From: JANSXG01 sp024743075
GTDB taxonomy: Bacteria; Planctomycetota; Phycisphaerae; Phycisphaerales; UBA1924
NCBI GenBank assembly: GCA_042140185.1
Contig: CP159477.1
Coordinates: forward strand, 1,178,001 to 1,242,000
Reading direction: 5' to 3'
DNA length: 64,000 nt
Below are positions 57,300 to 64,000 of this stretch, one piece after another. A program made the translations under genes and the position numbers. The notes under the pieces were generated by a model. It worked only from the letters and a program-made list of their open reading frames with translations. It was not told the origin of the DNA and searched no databases. Numbering within the stretch: position 1 is the first letter of the stretch; every line of letters starts with the position of its first letter.

Positions 57300-59129
57300 C
57301 TACAGCGGGCGGAGGTCCTGGAGTTCCGGCTCGACGGAGACCCGCCCGTTCCAGCGGTTAAGTTTCGGGCTGACGACCAGGTCGATGCGCCGGCCGCGAT
57401 GGAGTTGTTCCCGGTGAGCGGCCCAGGACCAGCCGACGACCCGGAGCTGGCGGCCACGGGAGTTCTCCGGGTCGCCGACGAAGAAGCTGAGGTGGCGACC
57501 GTTGGCGCCCATGGCCCGGGGCTCGTCGGCGATGGTCGCGTTCCGGATAAGCACGCGCGGGGAAGGATTCGAGCGACCGAATGGGCCGAGGTTGAGCAGC
57601 GCTTCGACGGTGGCGGTTGAGAGTTCGTTTAGGTTGGCTTCGCAGTCGATGGTCAGGGCGGGAACCATGAGTTCGTCGGCGATCGATTGGTCGGCGTGGT
57701 TGCAGAGCGCTTCGCGGAAGCGGTTGAGGTTCATGCCGTCGAGAGAGAGGCCGGCGGCCATGTCGTGCCCCCCGAACTTGTCGAGCAGGTCGGCGCAGAC
57801 GCTGAGGCCGGCGTGGATGCTGTAGCCGTCGATCGATCTGGCCGAGCCCTTGCAGGTGACGCGCCCGCTTTCGTCGCGGTCGAGTTGCATCAGGATGGCC
57901 GGGCGGTGGTAGCGCTGGACGATGCGCGAGCAGACGATGCCGACCACGCCCGGGTGCCAGTTCTCGTGGGCGAGGACGATCGCACGCCGGCCTGAGTCCC
58001 CGGTCATCCCGCCTTGCTCTGCGAGCTCGCAGGCCTGGTCGAAGATCTTGCGCTCGGTGGCCTGGCGCTGCTTGTTCTGCTCGTTGAGCTGCTCGGCGAT
58101 TTCCAGCGCGCGGGCCTCGCTGGCAATCGTGAGCATTTCAACAGCCTCGGCGGCGTGGCCCATCCGGCCGCAGGCGTTGAGGCGGGGGCCGAGGATGAAG
58201 CCGACCTTTTCGGCGTCGATGGATTCGTCGAGCAGGTCGGATGCGGCCAGCAGAGCGCGAAGGCCGGTGAGTTTCGTCGAGCGGATGTGCTTGAGCCCGA
58301 AGGAAGCGATGACGCGGTTCTCATCGATGAGAGGCACGATGTCGGCGATGGTGCCGAGCGCCGCAAGGGCGAGCAGGTCGAGGAGGACCGCTCGCACCTC
58401 CGGACCGACGCGATCGCCGCCGGAAGCGAGCGTCGCGACGCGCCAGGCGAGCTTGAAGGCGACGCCTGCTCCGCAGAGCTCCCCGAAGGGGTAGGGGGTT
58501 TGGCCGTCGATGCGAATTCGCGGGTGGACGACGGCGTAGGCGTCGGGGAGTCTGCTGTCGGGCTCATCCTCTTCGCCGGCGATGTTGTGGTGGTCGGTGA
58601 TGATGAGGTCGAGGCCGAGTTGGCGGGCGGCTTTGGCTTGGTCAAAGGCCGTGATGCCGCAGTCCACGCTGACGACAAGACCGGCGCCTTCGTCGTGGAG
58701 CCGACGGAGCGCGGCGCTGTTGAGGCCGTAACCCTCTTCGAGGCGGTGGGGTATGTAGGGGCGGAGGTTAGCGTTCGGCTCTATCGCGCGGATGGCGTGA
58801 TAGAGGATGGTGGTGGCCGTGATGCCGTCGACGTCGTAATCGCCATAGACGGCGATCTGCTCGCCGCCCCGGATGGCTTCAAGTATGCGTGACGCGGCCT
58901 TGTCGAGGCCGGGCATGAGCGACGGGTCGTGCAGCGCGGTCAGGGCCGGGGAGGCGAACGCGAGGGCGGGTTCGACCTCGGTGAAGCCGCGGGATTCGAG
59001 GAAACGGGCGACGAGCGGATCGGCCTGTATGGCGGCGGCGAGACGCGTCTGGAATGACCGGTCCGGTTCGACGGAACGGAAGCTCCAACGCTTGGTCAGT
59101 CCGTCGGTGTGGAGGGCGGGGGTGGTCAT
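57300..59129 (-). CDS. recJ: Single-stranded-DNA-specific exonuclease RecJ
   Basis: This 609-residue 5'-3' exonuclease works in recombination and mismatch repair. The DHH motifs are intact: AVYGDYDVDGITATTILYHA, VVSVDCGITA, LIITDHHN and the PYPFGELCGAGVAFKLAWRV region. The DHHA1 domain carries HENWHPGVVGIVCSRI and GGHDMAAGLSL. The length and order match the family. It diverges from adk, with about 140 nt between starts. Confidence 0.96.
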   Translation of the reverse strand: MTTPALHTDGLTKRWSFRSVEPDRSFQTRLAAAIQADPLVARFLESRGFTEVEPALAFASPALTALHDPSLMPGLDKAASRILEAIRGGEQIAVYGDYDVDGITATTILYHAIRAIEPNANLRPYIPHRLEEGYGLNSAALRRLHDEGAGLVVSVDCGITAFDQAKAARQLGLDLIITDHHNIAGEEDEPDSRLPDAYAVVHPRIRIDGQTPYPFGELCGAGVAFKLAWRVATLASGGDRVGPEVRAVLLDLLALAALGTIADIVPLIDENRVIASFGLKHIRSTKLTGLRALLAASDLLDESIDAEKVGFILGPRLNACGRMGHAAEAVEMLTIASEARALEIAEQLNEQNKQRQATERKIFDQACELAEQGGMTGDSGRRAIVLAHENWHPGVVGIVCSRIVQRYHRPAILMQLDRDESGRVTCKGSARSIDGYSIHAGLSVCADLLDKFGGHDMAAGLSLDGMNLNRFREALCNHADQSIADELMVPALTIDCEANLNELSTATVEALLNLGPFGRSNPSPRVLIRNATIADEPRAMGANGRHLSFFVGDPENSRGRQLRVVGWSWAAHREQLHRGRRIDLVVSPKLNRWNGRVSVEPELQDLRPL

Positions 59130-59270
59130 TGGCGGCTCGGTCCGAGAACGGTCGATAGGCGACGCGTGCGGTCAGGGTACTGTACTCTGGTCGGTCCGAA
59201 AGCCGCCGATTGGCGGGAGATTGTCGGGTCTGGACCCCGGCGTGTCCCTGTTCAGTGCTGGAGAGTTGCC

Positions 59271-59891
59271 GTGTCTGATGTCCGCTACAAGTCCGTGCTG
59301 TTCTTCGGTGCTCCCGGCACGGGTAAGGGCACGCAAGGGGCCATTCTCGGGCGGGTACCCGGGTTCTTTCACCTCTCGACCGGCGACATGTTTCGCGGGC
59401 TCGACAAGGAGTCGGATCTGGGCAAGGAGTTCCTGAAGTACTCAACGCAGGGGCTGCTGGTGCCCGACGAGTTCACGGTGCGGCTCTGGGAGCAGCACAT
59501 GCAGGAACTGGTGGATTCCAGCGATTTCGACCCGAGCATCCACCTGCTGATCCTCGACGGGATCCCTCGGACCGTGCAACAGGCCGGCATGATGGATTCG
59601 CGGATCGAGGTGCTGAAGGTCGTGCATTTGTCGTGCTCGGACGATGAGCAGATGGTCGATCGCCTGATCAAGCGGGCCAAGAGTTCGGGGCGACCGGACG
59701 ACGCGAAGGAGGACGTGGTGCGTCGCCGGCTCGAGGTCTATCGCGCGGAGACCAAGCCGGTGCTCGACCACTATTCCAGCGGCCTGATCGCCGAGGTGAA
59801 CGCGATCGGTAGCCCGGCGCAGGTGCTCAGCAACGTTCTGAGCGTCGTCGCGCCGATTCAGGCCGAGCACTTCGCGAACGCGCTCGCCTGA
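59271..59891 (+). CDS. adk: Adenylate kinase
   Basis: This 206-residue enzyme converts ATP and AMP to two ADP. The P-loop is FFGAPGTGKGTQGAILG; AMP-binding residues lie in FFHLSTGDMFRGL and LILDGIPRTVQQA. The LID is short and lacks the Cys4 zinc motif. The family's ending GQLVDRYSPL-type sequence is replaced by RRRLEVYRAETKPVLDHYSS. GTG 59271 is set by GGAGAG upstream; the longer frame would include the promoter (TGTACT near 59180). Confidence 0.93.
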   Translation: MSDVRYKSVLFFGAPGTGKGTQGAILGRVPGFFHLSTGDMFRGLDKESDLGKEFLKYSTQGLLVPDEFTVRLWEQHMQELVDSSDFDPSIHLLILDGIPRTVQQAGMMDSRIEVLKVVHLSCSDDEQMVDRLIKRAKSSGRPDDAKEDVVRRRLEVYRAETKPVLDHYSSGLIAEVNAIGSPAQVLSNVLSVVAPIQAEHFANALA

Positions 59892-59956
59892 AGTCGCATC
59901 GCCCGGGGTATCTTGGTGGTTCAAGTCAGTGAACCTGAACCCAAGGGAGGTGCTCC

Positions 59957-60253
59957 GTGAGCAGTTCGAAGCAGTCAGTGGGGATTGTGGCCGGCGTGAT
60001 CGCCGGCGCCGCCATCGCGTTCGTGGCCGGGCAGTGGATGACCGAGGCCGAGGCGCAAGTGCCCGGCTTGGGCGGGCAGGGTCATGGCATGGCCATCCCC
60101 GCGATCGAGATCAGCGAGGGCAGCATCGCGCTGGTCCGCGGGCCCAACGAGCAGTACTTCGTGATCGATCGGCAGGGCAACGCATACCCGGTGCGGTACC
60201 GCAACGAGGACCTGACGCCGCCCGTGGGGGCGACATTGCTCCGCGCGCCCTAG
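59957..60253 (+). CDS. Small membrane-anchored hypothetical protein
   Basis: This 98-residue protein starts at GTG 59957 after a strong GGGAGG. It has one N-terminal transmembrane or signal helix (SVGIVAGVIAGAAIAFVAGQ), a Gly-rich linker and a small beta domain (GSIALVRGPNEQYFVIDRQG, AYPVRYRNEDL). I do not recognise a family. A TATCTT hexamer near 59907 may be its -10, so it is probably transcribed apart from adk. Confidence 0.7.
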   Translation: MSSSKQSVGIVAGVIAGAAIAFVAGQWMTEAEAQVPGLGGQGHGMAIPAIEISEGSIALVRGPNEQYFVIDRQGNAYPVRYRNEDLTPPVGATLLRAP

Positions 60254-60323
60254 CCGGTCCATCAGCGGACAATCACAGCGGGCGTTGAAAAGTCGGCTCC
60301 CGCGACAGTGCCAGCCCGATCGA

Positions 60324-61193
60324 TCAGAACGGAGACCAGTCCGGGTCGTTCCGGCTGCGGGCTTCGTTCGCCCAGTAGCGCATGTCGGTCAGCTGGTCGA
60401 CCTTCAGGTATTCGGCGTGCCCATCGAGAAACGCCGCAGCGGCGCGGTTGGACCAGCGTGGATCGACATGGCCGAATGTGACAGGCTGACGCCCGCGATC
60501 GAAGGTCGCGTCCGGGCCGGGGGCGATCACCTTGTGGAAGCCCTGAGTTGCGTCGACCAGTTGATTGTTGCGGGCCGAGGCGAAAGTGATCAGTGTTGAA
60601 CCGCTTCGAGCACGCGTGATGCGGAACACGGGTTTCGTGAGGTTGTAGAACGCCTGCGGGTTGCCGACGACCTCGCTGGCATCGCCGCCGACGTAGCGAG
60701 CGTTGTAGCCGAGGCTCGGGTAGACACTGACGCCGTAGTAGTAGTCAAACTCGGGGACGCCGGCCTGGGTTTCGCTCCCGCGTCGATCGAGCAGGGCAGT
60801 CTGCTCGCCGACGAGCACGCCGCCTTCGAGTTGGTAGTCCATGTATGGCAACAACCGCCAGGGGTAGCGCTTGCGGACTTCGGAAAACGTGATCGGGCGA
60901 CCGATCTCGTCGTAGAGCAGGCCGGGGTCCTGGAAACCGGGGAGCGTCTTGTAGTTGTGGTCGTTGGCGTAGAGGTTCATGCCCTGCATGAGCGAGCGTC
61001 CTGCGGCGAGTTCGGCGAGGCCGCGAGCAGATGCCCGGGCGTTGCCGAGCGCCGGCAAGAGGACGCCGATGAGCAGTGAAATCACCGCGACGACGACGAG
61101 CAGCTCAATGAGCGTGAACGCGCGATCGCCGGTAAGGCGCCGCAGCGGACAGCGTCCGGTTCCGTTGGTGAGTGAAGCGAAAGGGCGACGCAT
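60324..61193 (-). CDS. Pseudopilin-like protein (prepilin N-terminal domain)
   Basis: This 289-residue protein has a leader ending TGDRA/FTLIELLVVVAVISLLIGVL, a type IV prepilin cleavage region with Glu5, followed by a large beta-rich domain (FRITRARSGSTLITFASARN, VTFGHVDPRWSNRAAAAFLD). It ends GHAEYLKVDQLTDMRYWANE, as in the H-x-G / pseudopilin proteins abundant in planctomycetes. It follows the secreted dockerin-tail protein by 36 nt, apparently in one operon behind the palindromic promoter. Confidence 0.82.
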   Translation of the reverse strand: MRRPFASLTNGTGRCPLRRLTGDRAFTLIELLVVVAVISLLIGVLLPALGNARASARGLAELAAGRSLMQGMNLYANDHNYKTLPGFQDPGLLYDEIGRPITFSEVRKRYPWRLLPYMDYQLEGGVLVGEQTALLDRRGSETQAGVPEFDYYYGVSVYPSLGYNARYVGGDASEVVGNPQAFYNLTKPVFRITRARSGSTLITFASARNNQLVDATQGFHKVIAPGPDATFDRGRQPVTFGHVDPRWSNRAAAAFLDGHAEYLKVDQLTDMRYWANEARSRNDPDWSPF

Positions 61194-61229
61194 GTGGTGA
61201 AGAGATCCCGGAGTAGGAAGGACGTTCGA

Positions 61230-62279
61230 TCAGGGGGCGACGTCAGCAAGCTCGTCCTTGCGGAGAGTTGCAAACAGTGCGGAGCGGTCAGCAGCGGTGA
61301 CGGACCCGTCCTCGTCAACATCACGCAGGCCCGTCCCCTGCTCCCAGGCGTAGAGGTCTTCGAGGTCGACGGTGAAGTCGGTGTTCACATCCGAAGGAGG
61401 ACTGACCGCGATGCTGAGTTCGACCTTGGCGTCCTCGATGGGAAACACGGTTTCGAGGGTGGCGAAGCGGGGGTAGATTTCCTCGCCGCCCATCCCGTCG
61501 AATCCGGCGAGTTGGAGCGAAGAGACCATGAAACTGATCGAGCCGGCGTCGATCTGAGCCGTGAAGAAGTCGCTCTCGGCGCGCGTCAGATCGGCTGCCT
61601 CGAATGTCCAGCGGGCGAGATCCAGCACGCGGAGCGTGCCGTCGGTCGCTTCGACCAGATCCGGGGTGGTGCCGATCGCGAGCGGGAAGGTGTCGAACCC
61701 ATCGCTGACGCTGTCGTCGACCCGGCGGCCAGCGTGCGAATCACTGGGGAAGTCGATCGGGACCGCGTTGTAGCCATCGGCACCGCTCACCGGGTAGTTG
61801 GCATCGCGCCAGGTCTCGAACGTAAATCCGTTCCGATACCCTACGGCGTAGAGTTCGATGGGCCGTCCGGGGTCGGTATCGGTGGAGGGGTCGAGATAGG
61901 AGGCGACCGGATCGTAGGTCGGGTCGTAGAACACGCCGTCGGTCTGGTCGAAGGTCGAGGAGTTGAGCATACTCAGCTCAAGTGAGAAGCCGGTCAGGCG
62001 TATCGGGCGATCCGAGTCTGGGACGAACCCTGATGCGTCGAAAGTCAGGAACAGTGTGCCGAATCGATCCGGGAAGGGGTCGGAGAAGTCGCCGGCGAAT
62101 GTCGGTGCGGCGGTGGCGAACGCGCCCTGGCCGAAGGTGTAGACCCAGACATCCTCGGCTGGCGGGGTCAGCGTCAGCACGACGCGGTCAGCGGTCGACG
62201 CCGAGGCGATCGCCGGAGCCGCGAAGGCCGCGAAGAACGCAACGGGGATGCGGACGCGGTGTGAGATTCGGAAACGCAT
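61230..62279 (-). CDS. Secreted protein with dockerin-like tail, under the palindromic promoter
   Basis: This 349-residue protein has a signal peptide (IPVAFFAAFAAPAIASA). A beta-rich body of unknown family follows (VWVYTFGQGAFATAAPTFAG, FVPDSDRPIRLTGFSLELSM). The tail carries NTDFTVDLEDLYAWEQGTG and DVDEDGSVTAADRSALFATL, a dockerin-like pair. Its -10 ends 7 nt before ATG 62279, so the mRNA seems leaderless. It is followed by a pseudopilin-like gene. Its control element nearly matches that of heme oxygenase, which hints at a role in iron or heme acquisition. Confidence 0.8.
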   Translation of the reverse strand: MRFRISHRVRIPVAFFAAFAAPAIASASTADRVVLTLTPPAEDVWVYTFGQGAFATAAPTFAGDFSDPFPDRFGTLFLTFDASGFVPDSDRPIRLTGFSLELSMLNSSTFDQTDGVFYDPTYDPVASYLDPSTDTDPGRPIELYAVGYRNGFTFETWRDANYPVSGADGYNAVPIDFPSDSHAGRRVDDSVSDGFDTFPLAIGTTPDLVEATDGTLRVLDLARWTFEAADLTRAESDFFTAQIDAGSISFMVSSLQLAGFDGMGGEEIYPRFATLETVFPIEDAKVELSIAVSPPSDVNTDFTVDLEDLYAWEQGTGLRDVDEDGSVTAADRSALFATLRKDELADVAP

Positions 62280-62286
62280 GATGGAG

Positions 62287-62315
62287 ATTGTATCTGTGTT
62301 GAGACTGAGTCGCAG
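62287..62315 (-). promoter_or_regulatory. Promoter with palindromic operator for the secreted/pseudopilin pair
   Basis: On the minus strand CTGCGA (-35), 17 nt and TACAAT (-10, plus 62287-62292) precede ATG 62279. The palindrome reads TTGAGACTGAGTCGCAG on the plus strand (62299-62315), matching 16 of 17 bases of the heme oxygenase element. In both cases it covers the -35 and has the same distance to the -10. Confidence 0.75.
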
Positions 62316-62393
62316 TTGTGTGAGGCGGGAAACTGGAAAATGTACTGCTCAACAATACGCCGGCACTGAGGCGTAATCGTCTGACGATCAATG

Positions 62394-62419
62394 AAAAACC
62401 TCCCGCGAAGGGCGGGAGG
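62394..62419 (-). terminator. Intrinsic terminator of infA
   Basis: On the minus strand an 8-bp stem (CCTCCCGC, loop CCTTC, GCGGGAGG) is followed by TTTTTC, about 45 nt after the infA stop. Confidence 0.92.
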
Positions 62420-62463
62420 CCGTCATAGATGAAAACCGGACTGGGCTGGACTGGACTGGCGTA

Positions 62464-62691
62464 TCAACGCCCGCGGTAGGTGATTCGGCCCTTGGTCAGA
62501 TCGTAAGGCGACATCTCCACGGTGACGGTGTCACCAGGGAGGATGCGGATGTAGTGGCGGCGCATTTTGCCGGACACATAGGCCAGAATCTCGGTCTTCT
62601 GCTCATTGGGGAGCTCGACCTTGAACATCGCGTTGGGGAGGGCCTGCGTGACCTTCGCCTCAAGTGTGAACTTGTCGTCCTGCTTCGTCAT
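62464..62691 (-). CDS. infA: Translation initiation factor IF-1
   Basis: This 75-residue OB-fold protein binds the ribosomal A site during initiation. Residues EAKVTQALPNAMFKVELPNE, LAYVSGKMRRHYIRILPGDT and VTVEMSPYDLTKGRITYRGR are the full family pattern. Length and ending are standard. It stands alone, not in a ribosomal protein operon, with its own terminator. Confidence 0.98.
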   Translation of the reverse strand: MTKQDDKFTLEAKVTQALPNAMFKVELPNEQKTEILAYVSGKMRRHYIRILPGDTVTVEMSPYDLTKGRITYRGR

Positions 62692-62956
62692 GCAATCCTT
62701 TCCAGGCAGTCGGCTCGACGAACATCGAAGGCGAAGGCCTTCTCAGCCGCGCTGCTGCGTTTCCGTACGAATATCGTCTCAACCGGTCTGGGACGGCGAC
62801 GATTCGTCCACATGATAGGTCAATTTTCGTGTTCTGGCCAGAAGAGGCACCAAACTCCTTCATTTCTGGAGCTTCGCGCGGGGAAACATCCGTCTTCTGC
62901 TGGCACAAATGCAGGGTAGATCCGGCTATTCTGGCTCGCCCAACCACGGAGCAAGC

Positions 62957-64000
62957 ATGCCGCAGCACATCGCAACCGCCGGAATCAGTGTCCTGTCCCT
63001 CGCCCTGTTCGCGATCGGAGCGCGCGGAGAGGACCAGCCTTGGGACATCGAGAACCCGCCCGGTGAGACCCATGAGGTGAAGATTGATACAACGGAGGGC
63101 ACGTGGGTTTCGGTCGATGTTTCGCCGGACGGCGATTTGATCGCATTCGATCTGCTCGGCGATCTGTATGTGATGCCGATCGGGGGCTCGGTCGACGGCA
63201 GCGAGGTCACCAAGCTGACAACGGGGATGGCGTGGGACATGCAGCCGCGGTTCAGCCCGGACGGGCGGTCGATTGCGTTCACGAGCGACCGGCTTGGGGC
63301 ATCGGGCAAGTCGGGCGACAACATCTGGACGCTTGGGATCGGGGCGGATGACGCGTGGGGGACTGATGACGATGCGTTCACGCAGATCACCAACGAGACC
63401 TACCGCCTGCTGAATGGTCCGGCCTGGCACCCGTCGGGCGACTACATCGCGGTGCGCAAGCACTTCACCTCGCGACGTTCGCTGGGCGCGGGCGAGATGT
63501 GGATGTACCCCAGCGCCGGCTTGGATGCCGGTGCGGCGGGGGGATTGCAGATGACGGACCGGCCGACCGAGCAGAAGGATGTCAACGAACCGGTGTTCTC
63601 GCCGGACGGGCGGTACCTGTACTTCTCTGAGGATGCCAGTCCGGGCTCAACCTTTGAGTACAACAAAGACTCGAACAAGCAGATCTATGTGATCAATCGG
63701 CTGGACACCGTCACGGGGCGACAGGAGCGGTATGTCTCCGGTCCCGGCGGCGCGTGTCGCCCGACGCCGTCACCGGATGGCAACAAGCTGGCGTTTGTTC
63801 GCCGGGTTGGTCCGCAGTCGACGCTGTTCGTGATGGACACGAATTCGGGGGCGGTCGAGCCGGTGTTCAGCGATCTCGAGCGCGACATGCAGGAGGCGTG
63901 GGCGATTCACGGCGTGTACCCGACGATGGCGTGGACACCCGACAACGAGAGCATCGTGCTGTGGGCGCGCGGGACGATCAAGCGGGTCAATGTCGAGAGT
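62957..64000 (+). CDS. Secreted TolB-like beta-propeller protein (amidohydrolase N-terminal part), partial at right edge
   Basis: From ATG 62957 (GGAG upstream) the frame is open for 348 codons to the window end. A signal peptide (ATAGISVLSLALFAIGARG) is followed by DIENPPGETHEVKIDTTEGT and repeated propeller blades: VSVDVSPDGDLIAFDLLGDL, PRFSPDGRSIAFTSDR, PVFSPDGRYLYFSEDAS and PTPSPDGNKLAFVRRVG. That opening is typical of large secreted proteins joining a TolB-like propeller to an amidohydrolase domain, which would lie beyond the edge. The catalytic part is not seen. Confidence 0.88.
   Translation, partial: MPQHIATAGISVLSLALFAIGARGEDQPWDIENPPGETHEVKIDTTEGTWVSVDVSPDGDLIAFDLLGDLYVMPIGGSVDGSEVTKLTTGMAWDMQPRFSPDGRSIAFTSDRLGASGKSGDNIWTLGIGADDAWGTDDDAFTQITNETYRLLNGPAWHPSGDYIAVRKHFTSRRSLGAGEMWMYPSAGLDAGAAGGLQMTDRPTEQKDVNEPVFSPDGRYLYFSEDASPGSTFEYNKDSNKQIYVINRLDTVTGRQERYVSGPGGACRPTPSPDGNKLAFVRRVGPQSTLFVMDTNSGAVEPVFSDLERDMQEAWAIHGVYPTMAWTPDNESIVLWARGTIKRVNVES

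Noticed and set aside
55786..57417. A 543-codon frame opposite the sigma factor and secreted protein
   Set aside because: It overlaps two well-supported minus-strand genes and has no protein-like features.
62660..63463. A 267-codon minus-strand frame opposite the right-edge gene
   Set aside because: It overlaps the infA start and the propeller gene and reads as an Arg-rich shadow.

Overview
The window is GC-rich, gene-dense chromosomal DNA that most resembles a planctomycete, probably a Phycisphaerae/Phycisphaerales relative. The support is indirect: secreted proteins ending in dockerin-like GDxNGDGxVDxxDL motifs, a HAF-repeat protein, a DUF3467 protein, pseudopilin-type secreted proteins, a complete type II secretion locus, and several small zinc-ribbon membrane proteins. 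No phage, insertion sequence or CRISPR array was seen.

Layout. 1-5.3 kb: a HAF-repeat secreted protein running off the left edge, a DUF3467 gene, tRNA-Leu(CAA), a secreted alpha/beta hydrolase and a secreted metalloprotease. 5.4-18 kb: tatA, small unknowns, an M20 peptidase, a large membrane protein with an ABC ATPase, a prolyl oligopeptidase, a WecA/MraY-type sugar-phosphate transferase and an O-antigen-ligase-like protein. 18-24 kb: fusA behind a roughly 400-nt leader, a PduO-type corrinoid adenosyltransferase, a SpoIIE-type phosphatase and methionine aminopeptidase. 24-31.6 kb: histidine catabolism (hutI-hutG, hutU) interleaved with a sirtuin, a DUF2071 protein and a secreted endo/exonuclease/phosphatase; then a heme oxygenase with a palindromic operator over its promoter.

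31.9-42.3 kb: a compact type II secretion locus. gspD-E-F-G-H-I-J-K and a GspC-like gene lie on the minus strand with start/stop overlaps throughout. GspL-like and GspM-like genes and a TPR lipoprotein diverge on the plus strand. 43.4-53.3 kb: a roughly 3,065-residue Rhs/YD-repeat protein with a Sec signal peptide. Its C-terminal tip, once a one-base indel is repaired, is a NucA/NucB-type DNase. A ComJ/Nin-like immunity gene follows directly, then a displaced fragment of Rhs coding sequence. I regard this as the main discovery: a polymorphic toxin-immunity module, possibly exported through the neighbouring type II system.

53.3-64 kb: tRNA-Glu(CTC), a MoxR-like ATPase, an ECF sigma factor with a putative membrane anti-sigma, recJ, adk, a pseudopilin-like protein with a secreted partner, infA, and a TolB-like propeller protein running off the right edge. 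The promoter of the pseudopilin pair carries nearly the same palindrome, at the same offset from the -10, as the heme-oxygenase promoter. This suggests a shared metal- or heme-responsive regulon.

Six genuine-looking genes or gene segments are interrupted by single-base indels, most of them in short homopolymers (DUF3467, sirtuin, DUF2071, and three sites in the Rhs gene). Read errors are the simplest explanation, but slippage or decay cannot be excluded from sequence alone.
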